DNA from: Nitratireductor sp. GISD-1A_MAKvit
Lineage (GTDB): Bacteria > Pseudomonadota > Alphaproteobacteria > Rhizobiales > Rhizobiaceae
Assembly (NCBI RefSeq): GCF_040819555.1
Contig: NZ_CP161920.1
Location: 261,501-325,500, forward strand
Reading direction: 5' to 3'
Length of the DNA stretch: 64,000 nucleotides
The notes under the pieces are model-generated. The model did not search any database. It worked only from the letters and a program-made list of their open reading frames with translations, and was not told where the DNA came from. Below, one piece after another: positions 25,231 through 35,002 of the stretch. A program made the translations under genes and the position numbers. Positions within the stretch are counted from its first letter, which is position 1; each line of letters opens with the position of its first letter.

Positions 25231-26223
25231 ATGTTCCGTTGGGGCGTTCTTTCGACGGCCAAGATTGGCCGCGAGCAGGTGATTCCGCAGATTCAGGATT
25301 CGGAAAATGGCGTTGTGACAGCGATCGCCAGCCGCGATGAATCCAGGGCGCAGGCGGTGGCGGACCGCTTCGGCATCCCCCATGTGTTTTCTTCCTACGA
25401 CGCGCTTCTTGCCTCGCCCGATGTGGATGGCGTCTATATTCCGTTGCCGACTTCCGACCATGTTGCCTTTGCCATCAAGGCGGCGGATGCAGGAAAGCAC
25501 GTGCTGGTGGAAAAGCCTCTTGCGCTCGATGCCAAGGAGATTACCCGCGTGATCGAGGCGCGCGACCGCAACAATGTGGTCGTTTCGGAAGCCTTCATGG
25601 TCACCTATCACCCGCAATGGCACAAGGTGCGCGACCTGATAGCGGAAGGCGCCATCGGGCGGCTGCGGCATGTGCAGGGCGTGTTCTGCTACCACAACGT
25701 CGATCCCGACAACATGCGAAACAAGCCGGAGCTTGGCGGCGGCGGTCTGCCCGACATCGGCGTCTATCCCACGGTGACCACCCGCTTTGCCACCGGGCTG
25801 GAGCCCGAGCGCGTGCAGGCCGTGGTGGAGCGCGACCCGAAATTCGGCACCGACATCTACTCAAGCGTCAAGGCTGACTTCGGCACGTTCGAACTGAGCT
25901 TCTACGTGTCGACCCAGATGGCGCTGCGCCAGAGCATGGTGTTCCACGGCGACAAGGGCTTCATCGAGGTGAACGCGCCCTTCAACACACCCGACTATGG
26001 CGATACGCGGGTGACGCTCTTCAGCGCCGATCACAACAGCGCCAGCATCTTCCGTTTTCCACGCGCACGGCAGTACCGCTTGCAGGCGGAAGCCATCGTT
26101 CGGGCAGCGCGGGGAGAAGGAACCACCATCTTCACGCTGGAAGACTCGGTAAAAAACCAGATGCTGATCGACGCCATCTATCGCGCCTCAACGCATGATG
26201 GCTGGGAAGGCGTGCAGGGCTGA
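25231..26223 (+). CDS. Gfo/Idh/MocA-family NAD(P)-dependent oxidoreductase
   Basis: The 330-residue protein has an N-terminal Rossmann fold ([18 protein letters not shown]) and the family motif EKPLAL near residue 95, which carries the catalytic lysine. A C-terminal beta-sheet domain follows ([13 protein letters not shown]). These enzymes oxidise or reduce sugars, inositols and related polyols; the substrate cannot be told. The ATG at 25231 follows a strong GAGGAGGAAGG; the longer open frame upstream has no family similarity. Confidence 0.85.
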   Translation: MFRWGVLSTAKIGREQVIPQIQDSENGVVTAIASRDESRAQAVADRFGIPHVFSSYDALLASPDVDGVYIPLPTSDHVAFAIKAADAGKHVLVEKPLALDAKEITRVIEARDRNNVVVSEAFMVTYHPQWHKVRDLIAEGAIGRLRHVQGVFCYHNVDPDNMRNKPELGGGGLPDIGVYPTVTTRFATGLEPERVQAVVERDPKFGTDIYSSVKADFGTFELSFYVSTQMALRQSMVFHGDKGFIEVNAPFNTPDYGDTRVTLFSADHNSASIFRFPRARQYRLQAEAIVRAARGEGTTIFTLEDSVKNQMLIDAIYRASTHDGWEGVQG

Positions 26224-26245
26224 CAACCGCCATCCCTCCGCGCAC

Positions 26246-26872
26246 TCAGATTTGCCCGGGCGTTTGCGTGGTGAAGAAGACGTGCTGGCCGATCTTTCCA
26301 AGATTGCGCAAGCGCCTTGCCCATTTCGGTTTTACATAATCGGCGTGATAGTGCGTGGCTGGGTTGAGCGCCAGAAGATCATCTTCGTCGAGCAATGGAT
26401 CGATGCCGCAATCGGGTGCGCAGGCTGGAAGGGTGTCGGCAATCTCCACCGCGCGCTCCCATGCCGCAGTTTCCCGCGGAATCAGCGAAATCCCGGTGCA
26501 GGCAAAAGAGAACTGACAGCGATTGCGCCAGCGGGCGTTTTGAAACACCACCCCGCATATGCTCGGCGGATAACCGCGGGAGGAGACACGGTTCAGAATC
26601 ACCATGGCGACGGCCTTTTGTCCGCTCACGGGTTCACTGCGCGCTTCATAGTATATTGCCATCGCCAGACAGGTGTTTTCTGCCTGCTCACGCAGTCCGG
26701 TGACAAAATTCTTCGGTGTCGGGGCTCTTTTCAGCCAATGGTAAATTGCTCTCGACGCCACTTCATGGTCGTTCGCCTCCGCCACTTCGGTGGAAAGATC
26801 GGTGTTCCCGATCAGTGCGTGTTCATACAAAGAACAAAGATAAAGCCCCCCGAGGAAAATACCTCGGATCAT
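26246..26872 (-). CDS. SleB-type cell-wall hydrolase
   Basis: The protein has the Hydrolase_2 (SleB) domain of peptidoglycan lytic enzymes: [19 protein letters not shown] with the catalytic Glu, then MVILNRVSS and CQFSFACTG. It is followed by the [13 protein letters not shown] segment usual in rhizobial members. With the ATG at 26872 it is 208 residues with a short hydrophobic start ([11 protein letters not shown]) that could be a signal or anchor. The frame remains open to 27190, so a longer form is possible; the start is uncertain because no clear ribosome site precedes 26872. Confidence 0.75.
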   Translation of the reverse strand: MIRGIFLGGLYLCSLYEHALIGNTDLSTEVAEANDHEVASRAIYHWLKRAPTPKNFVTGLREQAENTCLAMAIYYEARSEPVSGQKAVAMVILNRVSSRGYPPSICGVVFQNARWRNRCQFSFACTGISLIPRETAAWERAVEIADTLPACAPDCGIDPLLDEDDLLALNPATHYHADYVKPKWARRLRNLGKIGQHVFFTTQTPGQI

Positions 26873-27197
26873 GACTGTCTCAGACTCGCTACCGCCCGGC
26901 GAATATACCATGCCGGGAAGCCCCCGCTTTTCGGACGAGGTCAACCATCGGAACGTGGCGTGACATCGGCCTGCTCGGCAGAATGAAGCAAAACACATTT
27001 GGCTTAATCGACCGTTTCCGGAATTCAAAGCGCACTTTGTCCCATTCGGCGGACCATGTCCCACATTTGCGAGCGCCATTAAAGTCGCAGTTAATACAAT
27101 AGCGTCGCGCTTCAGAAGCCATTCAAACGGGCCATCGGCGCCACTGTCGGAGGGTCCGGCAAAGGCAAGATTGCCTCCAATTGGAAACAAATCCCGC

Positions 27198-27227
27198 CTT
27201 GCGTTGCAAAAATAGCGTTCTTATATA
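27198..27227 (+). promoter_or_regulatory. RpoH (heat-shock sigma-32)-type promoter for dnaK
   Basis: CTTG at 27198-27201 and CTTATATA at 27220-27227 are separated by 18 bases, a good match to the alphaproteobacterial RpoH pattern (CTTG, 17-18 bases, CYTAT). It lies about 120 bases before the dnaK start. The rest of the 476-base gap between the SleB start and dnaK holds the open upstream extension of the SleB frame and no other gene I can support. Confidence 0.7.
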
Positions 27228-27348
27228 CGCCCGGAAGCTGTCGGGCGCATTTCGCCATGAGATGGGGCGACAGCAAATTCGTGTGAACAGGGGCTGTCAT
27301 CTGGAACGCCGGAATGGGTCCTGACAGTCTGCTTAGCGGAGAGAAGAC

Positions 27349-29262
27349 ATGGCTAAAGTTATCGGTATCGACCTCGGAACAACCAATTCCTGCGTTGCCG
27401 TCATGGACGGCAAGGACGCCAAGGTTATTGAGAACGCGGAAGGTGCCCGCACCACGCCGTCCATCGTGGCTTTCACGGATTCGGACGAGCGGCTGGTCGG
27501 CCAGCCGGCGAAACGCCAGGCGGTCACCAACCCGGAAAACACCCTTTTTGCAATCAAGCGCCTGATCGGCCGCCGCTTCTCCGACCCCACGGTCGAGAAG
27601 GACAAGAAGCTGGTCCCCTACAAGATCATCAAGGCCGACAATGGCGATGCCTGGGTCGAGGCGCATGGCAAAACCTATTCGCCTTCGCAAATCTCGGCGA
27701 TGACGCTGCAGAAAATGAAGGAAACGGCTGAATCCTATCTCGGCGAAAAGGTCGAGAAGGCGGTTATCACCGTTCCTGCCTACTTCAACGACGCACAGCG
27801 TCAGGCCACCAAGGACGCCGGCAAGATCGCCGGTCTGGAAGTACTGCGCATCATCAACGAGCCGACCGCAGCAGCCCTCGCCTACGGCCTCGACAAGAAG
27901 GACGGCAAGACCATCGCCGTTTACGACCTTGGCGGCGGCACATTCGACGTCTCGATCCTTGAGATCGGTGATGGCGTGTTCGAGGTGAAATCCACCAATG
28001 GTGACACCTTCCTTGGCGGTGAAGACTTCGACATGCGGCTGGTCGAGTATCTCGCAGCCGAGTTCAAGAAAGAGCAGGGAATCGACCTGCAGCAGGACAA
28101 GCTCGCCCTTCAGCGCCTCAAAGAGGCTGCCGAAAAGGCCAAGATCGAGCTGTCGTCCGCCTCGCAGACCGAGATCAACCTGCCTTTCATCACGGCTGAC
28201 CAGTCGGGTCCGAAGCACCTCACCATGAAGCTCACCCGCGCCAAGTTCGAGAGCCTTGTCGAGGATCTCGTGAAGCGTACGGTCGAGCCCTGCAAGGCGG
28301 CCTTGAAGGATGCCGGTCTCAACGCTGGAGAGATCGACGAAGTGGTTCTGGTCGGCGGCATGACCCGCATGCCGAAGGTTCAGGAAACCGTGAAGAGCTT
28401 CTTTGGCAAGGAACCGCACAAGGGTGTGAACCCGGACGAGGTTGTCGCCATGGGCGCTGCCATTCAGGCTGGTGTCCTGCAGGGTGACGTGAAGGATGTC
28501 CTGCTGCTCGACGTGACCCCGCTTTCGCTGGGCATCGAGACACTGGGCGGTGTGTTCACTCGTCTGATCGACCGCAACACGACGATCCCGACCAAGAAAA
28601 GCCAGGTCTTCTCGACCGCCGAGGACAATCAGAATGCGGTAACCATCAACGTGTTCCAGGGTGAGCGCGAAATGGCCGCAGACAACAAGAGCCTTGGCCG
28701 TTTCGACCTGACCGGCCTTCCGCCCGCACCGCGCGGCGTGCCGCAGATCGAGGTCACGTTCGACATTGACGCCAACGGCATCGTCAATGTGTCGGCCAAG
28801 GACAAGGGCACCGGCAAGGAGCAGGCGATCCGCATCCAGGCTTCTGGCGGTCTCAGCGACGATGAGATCGAGAACATGGTGAAGGATGCCGAATCCAACG
28901 CCGAGGCCGACAAGAAGCGGCGCGAAGCTGTCGAAGCCAAGAACCAGGCTGAAGCCCTCATCCATTCCACCGAGAAATCGCTCAGCGAGTATGGCGACAA
29001 GGTCTCCGAAGAGGAGAAGAAGGCCATCGAGGACGCGCTTGCCGATCTCAAGACCGCTGTCGAAGGTGACGATGCCGAGGACATCAAGGCGAAGACCACC
29101 ACGCTCGCCGAGGCTTCCATGAAACTCGGCCAGGCGATGTATGAAGCCAGCCAGACGGAAGCTGCCGAGACCGATGCGGCTGAGGACGCAAAGGCTTCCG
29201 GTGAAGATGTCGTCGATGCTGATTTCGAAGAGATCGACGAAGACGACAAGAAATCTGCCTGA
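27349..29262 (+). CDS. dnaK: Chaperone DnaK (Hsp70)
   Basis: DnaK is the cytoplasmic Hsp70 that holds unfolded segments in an ATP cycle driven by DnaJ and GrpE. The 637-residue protein has the ATPase motifs [13 protein letters not shown] (residues 5-17), [14 protein letters not shown] and [12 protein letters not shown], the linker [11 protein letters not shown], the substrate domain and a disordered Glu/Asp-rich lid tail ([15 protein letters not shown]). It starts after GGAGA at 27339. dnaJ follows but is separated by an acyltransferase gene. Confidence 0.98.
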   Translation: MAKVIGIDLGTTNSCVAVMDGKDAKVIENAEGARTTPSIVAFTDSDERLVGQPAKRQAVTNPENTLFAIKRLIGRRFSDPTVEKDKKLVPYKIIKADNGDAWVEAHGKTYSPSQISAMTLQKMKETAESYLGEKVEKAVITVPAYFNDAQRQATKDAGKIAGLEVLRIINEPTAAALAYGLDKKDGKTIAVYDLGGGTFDVSILEIGDGVFEVKSTNGDTFLGGEDFDMRLVEYLAAEFKKEQGIDLQQDKLALQRLKEAAEKAKIELSSASQTEINLPFITADQSGPKHLTMKLTRAKFESLVEDLVKRTVEPCKAALKDAGLNAGEIDEVVLVGGMTRMPKVQETVKSFFGKEPHKGVNPDEVVAMGAAIQAGVLQGDVKDVLLLDVTPLSLGIETLGGVFTRLIDRNTTIPTKKSQVFSTAEDNQNAVTINVFQGEREMAADNKSLGRFDLTGLPPAPRGVPQIEVTFDIDANGIVNVSAKDKGTGKEQAIRIQASGGLSDDEIENMVKDAESNAEADKKRREAVEAKNQAEALIHSTEKSLSEYGDKVSEEEKKAIEDALADLKTAVEGDDAEDIKAKTTTLAEASMKLGQAMYEASQTEAAETDAAEDAKASGEDVVDADFEEIDEDDKKSA

Positions 29263-29285
29263 ACAGGCTGTTTAGCCGATTGATC

Positions 29286-29315
29286 AAGCCCGGGATTCGC
29301 GTCCCGGGCTTTTTC
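29286..29315 (+). terminator. Intrinsic terminator after dnaK
   Basis: AAGCCCGGGA at 29286-29295 pairs with TCCCGGGCTT at 29302-29311 across a 6-base loop and runs into TTTTT. It begins 23 bases after the dnaK stop and should separate dnaK from the acyltransferase and dnaJ. Confidence 0.9.
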
Positions 29316-29388
29316 ATATCCTGTTAAACCTCTCCCCTATAAGGTTGCCGGCAAAATAAAACTTCGGACTGGCCCTGGGGAAAGGCTG

Positions 29389-30498
29389 ATGATCCGGTAT
29401 CGGCTCTTCGAGATATGGCGCCTGGTCGCTGCACTGTTGATCATGCTCTACCACTTCGGGCATTTTGCCCCCGGTGCGGGCCTTGCCGTGAAGGATGAGC
29501 TGGAATCACTCCGTCCCTTGCTCGACATGTTCTTCATCATTTCGGGCTTTTTGATCTTCACGCGCTATGGCGATCAGGTTCGGGATGCCCGCAGCTACGG
29601 AATCTACCTCTACAAAAGACTGATCCGCCTCTACCCGCTGCATCTCGCTACGATGTCATATTTCGTGCTGGTGGGTTTGCTCGTTTTAGCGGGCGTTCTG
29701 CGCAGTGGCGGAGAGCCCGAGCTATACGACTGGAGCGCGCTGCCTTCCAATCTGCTGCTCATCCAGGCGTGGGGAGTAGAAGACCGACTCACCTTCAACT
29801 TCGTTTCCTGGTCCCTTTCGGCAGAATGGTTCGCCTATCTGTTGCTGCCGGTTATCATCGTAGCCTATCGGCAATGGGGTCTTGCCGGCCTCTTCGCCCT
29901 GCTGTTTGCCTGCTATGCGTCGCTGGAACTGATGGTGCGCTCCGGAGTGATGCCGTTCGAAAGCTGGGTAAAGGCTGACACATGGGGCGCGTACCGAACT
30001 TTTGCCGACTTCGTATTGGGAGCGTTGCTCTCGCTCCTCGTACACCGCTCCCGCCTGTCGGTTTCGGCGCGCTGGCCGGCCTGGATCGCCATTCTTCTCG
30101 CCTGCACATCCATGGTGCTGCAATTGAACATCTACGTGACGCTATTTGCACTGGCGGTCGCGGTCTTTCTGGCAGGTCTTGTCGAACGCAACGATCCCGA
30201 ACGTTATACATATCCGGTTTTTCTGCGCGCTGCTGCCGCGGTCTCGTTCGGCATCTATCTGTGGCACCCGGTCACGGAGAGCATGTTCTTTTCCTATCTG
30301 TGGAGCCATCACATCCGCTCGGAATCGATCGGCCTCTTCTTCACCTACACAGGATGCGTCATGCTGCTGACGGTGTTCGTCGCGATCGCATCGTTCCGTT
30401 TGTTTGAAAACACGCTCTCCGGCTATCTGTTGCGTGTTGTTGGTCTTGCCCGTCCGAAAACCGTTGCCAAGGAGGCAAGGGTCTCGGCAAACAGATAA
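29389..30498 (+). CDS. OafA/YrhL-type membrane acyltransferase
   Basis: The 369-residue protein is an acyltransferase-3 family member with about 10 membrane segments. The conserved early block EIWRLVAALLIMLYHFGHF supplies the catalytic-type histidine, and PLLDMFFIISGFLIF is the family's second block. These enzymes O-acetylate or otherwise acylate surface polysaccharides or lipids on the inner membrane. The target is unknown. Its place between dnaK and dnaJ is unusual, since those genes are normally adjacent. Confidence 0.85.
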   Translation: MIRYRLFEIWRLVAALLIMLYHFGHFAPGAGLAVKDELESLRPLLDMFFIISGFLIFTRYGDQVRDARSYGIYLYKRLIRLYPLHLATMSYFVLVGLLVLAGVLRSGGEPELYDWSALPSNLLLIQAWGVEDRLTFNFVSWSLSAEWFAYLLLPVIIVAYRQWGLAGLFALLFACYASLELMVRSGVMPFESWVKADTWGAYRTFADFVLGALLSLLVHRSRLSVSARWPAWIAILLACTSMVLQLNIYVTLFALAVAVFLAGLVERNDPERYTYPVFLRAAAAVSFGIYLWHPVTESMFFSYLWSHHIRSESIGLFFTYTGCVMLLTVFVAIASFRLFENTLSGYLLRVVGLARPKTVAKEARVSANR

Positions 30499-30651
30499 AA
30501 CGGGTCGTGCCCGCAAATGACACCGGTGTCTCGCGCACATGGCTGGCAATCTGCTGAAAACTATGGCATTCGCTGTGGCGAATACCTAAATAACGGGCAC
30601 TGATCGGGGGAACGGTGTTCGCTTCAAACAGACTATGCGGGACTTTCATTT

Positions 30652-31780
30652 ATGAAGGCAGATTTTTACGAGACGCTCAGCGTGTCGAGAAACGCCGACG
30701 AGAAGGAACTTAAGAGCGCTTTTCGCAAGCTCGCCATGCGGTATCACCCTGACCGCAACCCGGGCGACGAAGAGGCCGAGCAGAAGTTCAAGGAAGTCAA
30801 CGAAGCCTACGAAACGCTGCGCGATCCACAGAAACGCGCAGCCTACGACCAGTTCGGTCACGCCGCATTTGAAAACGGCGGTATGGGCGCGCGCGGTGGC
30901 TTCGGTGGTGGTGGCGGCGGTTTCGCCGACATATTCGAAGATATTTTCGGCGACATGATGGGTGGTGGCGGTCGCCGCCGCGGTGGGCGTCAGCATGGCG
31001 CGGATCTGCGCTTCAACATGGAAATAACCCTTGAGGAAGCCTTTACCGGCAAGACCGGACAGATCCGCGTTCCGACGGCGGTCGCGTGCGACGATTGCGC
31101 CGGTACGGGCGCCAAGCCGGGCACGTCACCAACACAGTGCCAGATGTGTCACGGCTCCGGCCGCGTGCGCGCGGCCCAGGGCTTTTTTTCCATCGAACGC
31201 ACCTGCCCGACATGTCAGGGGCGCGGAGAAACCATATCCGACCCCTGCCCCAAATGTTCCGGCCAGGGGCGAGTGGCAGAAGAGCGGTCGCTCTCGGTCA
31301 ACATTCCAGCCGGTATAGAAGACGGCACGCGCATCCGCCTCGCCGGCGAGGGCGAAGCGGGGCTACGTGGCGGGGCCGGCCGGCGATCTCTACATTTTCC
31401 TGTCGGTCAAACCGCATGAATTTTTCCAGCGCGACGGCGCGGATCTCTACTGCAAGGTTCCCATCTCGATGACCACCGCCGCGCTGGGTGGTGCGTTTGA
31501 GGTGACCACGCTGGACGGCACACAGACCCGGGTCAAGGTTCCCGAAGGAACCCAGAACGGGCGCCAGTTCCGTCTCAGTGGCAAGGGCATGCCAATTCTG
31601 CGGCAACCCAAGGTGGGTGACCTCTATATCCAGGTTGCCGTAGAAACGCCGCAAAATCTCACGAAGAAGCAACGGGAGCTTCTGGAAGAGTTCGAGAACA
31701 TCTCGTCGAAGGAAAACAGCCCGCAATCGGCCGGTTTCTTTTCGCGGATGAAGGATTTCTTCGAGTCCTTCGGCGATTAG
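30652..31780 (+). CDS. dnaJ: Chaperone DnaJ (Hsp40), frame broken by +1 base
   Basis: DnaJ delivers substrates to DnaK and stimulates its ATPase. The J domain is intact (HPD in [11 protein letters not shown], residue about 36), followed by the Gly/Phe region and four zinc motifs ([32 protein letters not shown]). The frame then breaks at GGCGGGGCCGGCC, where GGCGGGCCGGCC would read [15 protein letters not shown]. The extra G lies in 31372-31375. Corrected, the protein has 375 residues and ends at 31780. A sequencing insertion is more likely than a real null allele. Confidence 0.93.
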
Positions 31781-31900
31781 ACGATCCGTGCTATCTGAAG
31801 TGAGAGGGCTGGTCGATCCGGTTTCCCGCATGCGGGTCGGTCTGGTTGTCCCGGACAACGACGTTTAAACGCTGGGCTATTGAAGGAGGGCACCGGAAAG

Positions 31901-32521
31901 ATGAGCAACAAGGGGCTGGATGTGCGCAAGGCGCTCGCTGACCGTTTCGGCGAGGAACTGCGCTTCTTTCGCGGCTGGATAGAGCAGCCCAAGGCCGTTG
32001 GCGCCATCATTCCCACAAGCAGCGTTACGGCACGGCGCATGGCCTCGGTCATCGACACTTCTTCCGGTTTGCCGGTTCTTGAGGCGGGTCCGGGAACGGG
32101 TGTCATCACCAAGGCGATCCTTGCCCATGGGGTGGCACCGGAAAACCTCTACGCCGTGGAGTATTCACCCGACTTCGTGAAGCACCTGCGCGCCTGTTAT
32201 CCGGGCGTCAATGTTGTCGAGGGCAATGCCTTCGACATTCGCAAAACGCTTGCCGATGCTTTCGGGGATGCAGCGCCGGCGCAGTTTGACAGCGTGGTGT
32301 CGGGCGTCCCGCTGCTTAATTTTCCGGTTGAGGACCGCGTTGCCTATCTCGATTCCCTTCTCGATCTCATCCCCGACGGTCGACCGGTGGTGCAGCTGAC
32401 CTACGGCCCCAAATCCCCGATCCCGGCCGGGCATGGCAATTACACGGTCGAGCATTTCGATTTCGTGCTGCGCAACATTCCACCGACACAACTGTGGGTC
32501 TATCGACGCGGCAAGCACTAG
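31901..32521 (+). CDS. pmtA: Phosphatidylethanolamine N-methyltransferase (PmtA type)
   Basis: This 206-residue SAM-dependent enzyme resembles the soluble PmtA of Sinorhizobium, which methylates phosphatidylethanolamine toward phosphatidylcholine. The SAM-binding motif I is VLEAGPGTGVITKAIL near residue 60, and SGVPLLNFP stands at motif IV. The family N-terminus (FFRGWIEQPKAVGAIIPTS) is clear. The ATG at 31901 follows GGAAAG at close spacing. Several rhizobial genomes have paralogues, so the exact substrate step is inferred. Confidence 0.85.
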   Translation: MSNKGLDVRKALADRFGEELRFFRGWIEQPKAVGAIIPTSSVTARRMASVIDTSSGLPVLEAGPGTGVITKAILAHGVAPENLYAVEYSPDFVKHLRACYPGVNVVEGNAFDIRKTLADAFGDAAPAQFDSVVSGVPLLNFPVEDRVAYLDSLLDLIPDGRPVVQLTYGPKSPIPAGHGNYTVEHFDFVLRNIPPTQLWVYRRGKH

Positions 32522-32628
32522 GGCCGGGACGAGAACTGGCGCATCACGGATGCGGGCATCAGCCGCTTATCCATTGATTGACGCGGGCAATGCTTATACG
32601 GCTCTTTGCGAAAAGAGGAGCTTTGCCA

Positions 32629-33219
32629 ATGACCCCCAGAATTCTGGTCTTCGCAGGATCGATCCGCACTGGCGCCTATAGCGGCAAAACCGCAGACGCA
32701 GCCATGAAGGAACTGGCCCAGCAGGGTGCGGAAGTGACACGCATCTCGCTGGCAGATTACCCTCTGCCGATCATGGACGAGGATCTGGAAAAGGAAAAAG
32801 GTGTGCCAGAAAACGCGTTCGGGATCGGACGACTGATTGCCGCGCATGACGGCGTGCTGATCGCGAGCCCCGAATACAACGCCTCCATTCCCCCCCTGCT
32901 GAAAAACACGATCGACTGGGTGAGCCGGGTGTCGCGCATCGATGGAAACAATGTCCGCCCCTGGTCGGGCAAACCGGTTGCCCTCTGCTCTTCCTCCGAC
33001 GGAAATTTCGCCGGAATTCGCGGGCTTTACCACCTGCGGGCCGTTCTCATGAATTGCAGGGCCGACATCATAACCCCCCAATGTTCCGTTGCCCGCGCGC
33101 AGGATGCCTTCGATGCCGACGGAAACTTCAGGGACGACCGCACCAAAGGCATGATGGAAGCAACGTGTCGCGGATTGATCGAGCGGGCGAAATTGATGTC
33201 TACGCGGATTGGAGCCTGA
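32629..33219 (+). CDS. NADPH-dependent FMN reductase
   Basis: The 196-residue flavodoxin-fold protein has the phosphate loop [16 protein letters not shown] at its start and the FMN-binding [14 protein letters not shown] near residue 85, the signature of NADPH-dependent FMN reductases such as ChrR and AzoR relatives. It probably reduces quinones, chromate-like compounds or azo bonds. The start at 32629 follows GAGGAG at 8 bases. pyrF starts 2 bases after its stop, so the two are likely one operon. Confidence 0.88.
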   Translation: MTPRILVFAGSIRTGAYSGKTADAAMKELAQQGAEVTRISLADYPLPIMDEDLEKEKGVPENAFGIGRLIAAHDGVLIASPEYNASIPPLLKNTIDWVSRVSRIDGNNVRPWSGKPVALCSSSDGNFAGIRGLYHLRAVLMNCRADIITPQCSVARAQDAFDADGNFRDDRTKGMMEATCRGLIERAKLMSTRIGA

Positions 33220-33221
33220 TC

Positions 33222-33917
33222 ATGACAGAAAGCATTCGTGACCGCCTGATTGTCGGGCTGGATGTCCCCTCTCTCACGGAAGCAGACCGGATCGTGGCGG
33301 CGCTCGGAGATACTGTCTCCTTCTACAAGATCGGGCATCAGCTCGCATTTGCCGGCGGTCTTAACTTCGCACGGGAGCTCGCTGGATCAGGCAAGAAAAT
33401 CTTCCTCGACATGAAACTGCTGGACATCGACAACACTGTCGCCAAGGGAGTCGAGAACATCGCCAGGATGGGCATGACCATGCTGACGATCCACGCCTAT
33501 CCCAAGGCAATGCGTGCGGCGGTGCAGGCCGCGCAGGGCTCCGGACTCACACTGCTTGGCGTGACGGTGCTGACATCCATGGACGATGCTGATCTGCACG
33601 ATGCGGGATATGCAGGTACCGCCCAGGAACTGGTCAGGAAGCGCGTTGCACAGGCTCGCAAGGCCGGAATGGGCGGGATTGTCTGCGCACCGACCGAAGT
33701 GAACGAAATGCGCGATGTCGCAGGTCCCGATATGGCCCTCGTCACACCGGGCATACGCCCGGCAGGCGCCGACCATGGCGACCAGAAGCGCGTGATGACA
33801 CCGAAAGACGCAATTCGCGCCGGCAGCACCCATCTCGTGGTTGCGCGCCCCATCGTGGCGGCCTCCGATCCCAAAGCTGCAGCACAATCCATTCTCGACG
33901 AGATGGCCGCAGCCTGA
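33222..33917 (+). CDS. pyrF: Orotidine 5'-phosphate decarboxylase
   Basis: PyrF carries out the last step of UMP synthesis, removing CO2 from OMP. The 231-residue barrel has the catalytic Asp-Lys-Asp array in [14 protein letters not shown] (residues about 58-71), LIVGLDVPS at the start and VTPGIRPAG in the phosphate-binding region. The start at 33222 is 2 bases after the FMN-reductase stop; the longer open frame is not family-like. A DUF1330 gene follows 36 bases later. Confidence 0.96.
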   Translation: MTESIRDRLIVGLDVPSLTEADRIVAALGDTVSFYKIGHQLAFAGGLNFARELAGSGKKIFLDMKLLDIDNTVAKGVENIARMGMTMLTIHAYPKAMRAAVQAAQGSGLTLLGVTVLTSMDDADLHDAGYAGTAQELVRKRVAQARKAGMGGIVCAPTEVNEMRDVAGPDMALVTPGIRPAGADHGDQKRVMTPKDAIRAGSTHLVVARPIVAASDPKAAAQSILDEMAAA

Positions 33918-33953
33918 CACAGTGGGGCAGTTCGGATTGTGGAGGAGGAAAAC

Positions 33954-34244
33954 ATGCCCAAGGGATACTGGATCGCTCATGTCGATGTGCGTGATCCCGA
34001 ACGCTACAAGGATTATGTGGCCACCGCCAAACCCGCCTTTGAAAAGTTCGGCGCGCGGTTTCTGGCGCGTGGCGGCACGTGGGAAGGCCTGGAAGGCAGG
34101 GGGCGCGGGCGCAATGTGGTGATCGAGTTCCCGACGCTCCAGGCAGCGCGCGACTGCTACAATTCGCCTGAATATCAGGCTGCGAAAGCGATCCGTATTA
34201 CCGTGGCAGACGCTGACATGGTGCTCGTCGAAGGTGCGGAATGA
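33954..34244 (+). CDS. DUF1330 small protein
   Basis: The 96-residue protein has the DUF1330 pattern: KGYWIAHVDVRDPERYKDY at the start, a conserved FLARGG, then VIEFPTLQAARDCYNSPEYQ in two parts, and a final hydrophobic strand. These form a dimeric ferredoxin-like alpha-beta barrel of unknown function. The ATG at 33954 follows GGAGGAGG at 7 bases. It is probably co-transcribed with pyrF and the next GNAT gene. Confidence 0.88.
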   Translation: MPKGYWIAHVDVRDPERYKDYVATAKPAFEKFGARFLARGGTWEGLEGRGRGRNVVIEFPTLQAARDCYNSPEYQAAKAIRITVADADMVLVEGAE

Positions 34245-34267
34245 TCTGAATGAGAAAGGGTTGAACC

Positions 34268-34816
34268 ACGCAAAGCATATCTGAGAGTTATGCAATCCGG
34301 CGCTATGCCGGCAACGACGCAGAACATCTTCCGGCTTTGGAAGTGCGTGCTGCGCAGCTTTTCGCGGAGCACGGATTTCACGGTCTGGCAGCCACCCCGG
34401 CCACCGCACCGGATGCCTTCCACCGACTTGCCTCGCAGAACCATACACTGGTGGCCGAGCATCACATCGACGGTGCCGCCGGTTTCGCCATTTGCGATCA
34501 GATCGGTTCCTTCCTTCACCTCAAGGAGCTTTCGGTGGCGCCCGAGCACGGACGGAAGGGGCTCGGAAGTGCGCTGCTGCGCGCGGTTATTGCCGAAAGT
34601 GTCTCTCGCGGACTGACGGGCGTATCGCTCAGCACATTCAGAGACGTGCCGTTCAACGCACCGTTTTACGCGCGCCATGGCTTTGCGGAGCAACCGCTTG
34701 CTCGCGTTCCCGACGCTCTCAGGGAGCGGTTTTTCGATGAGGTCCCCGAAGGAATTGCGGCAGAAACCCGCCTATTGATGCTGCGCCGCAACAATCATAT
34801 CCAGCACAACGCATGA
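34268..34816 (+). CDS. GNAT-family N-acetyltransferase with an unclear start codon
   Basis: The frame encodes a GNAT enzyme: FLHLKELSVAPEHGRKGLGS is split between strand 4 and the acetyl-CoA P-loop (RKGLGSALL), and FYARHGF lies near the end. The first strand (YAIRRYAG) sits before the first usable TTG at 34337, so that start would truncate the fold. ACG at 34268 lies 7 bases after AAAGGG and gives a sensible N-terminus (QSISESYAIRRY), but an in-frame TGA precedes it. Either ACG is the start, or an ATG has been misread or mutated. The acyl acceptor is unknown. Confidence 0.7.
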   Translation, partial: TQSISESYAIRRYAGNDAEHLPALEVRAAQLFAEHGFHGLAATPATAPDAFHRLASQNHTLVAEHHIDGAAGFAICDQIGSFLHLKELSVAPEHGRKGLGSALLRAVIAESVSRGLTGVSLSTFRDVPFNAPFYARHGFAEQPLARVPDALRERFFDEVPEGIAAETRLLMLRRNNHIQHNA

Positions 34817-35002
34817 ATTCTGCCATTAAATTCAGAAGGTTGAAGGCGTTGCGGTGGTGATTGACGGGATTTCGGCGCTTCTATTGCAACGCAACAAAAG
34901 TCGTTTAGTCTATCAGCATGCAAATGATCAAGGCGTCGCCGCCTCATGCACATGTTTCCTGGCGGTCTGGTCTTGGCAAGGCTCCTCCCGGGAAACCTCG
35001 CA

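Noticed and set aside
27112..28965. 617-codon minus-strand open frame
   Set aside because: Antisense of dnaK, a known shadow-frame artefact in high-GC genomes.
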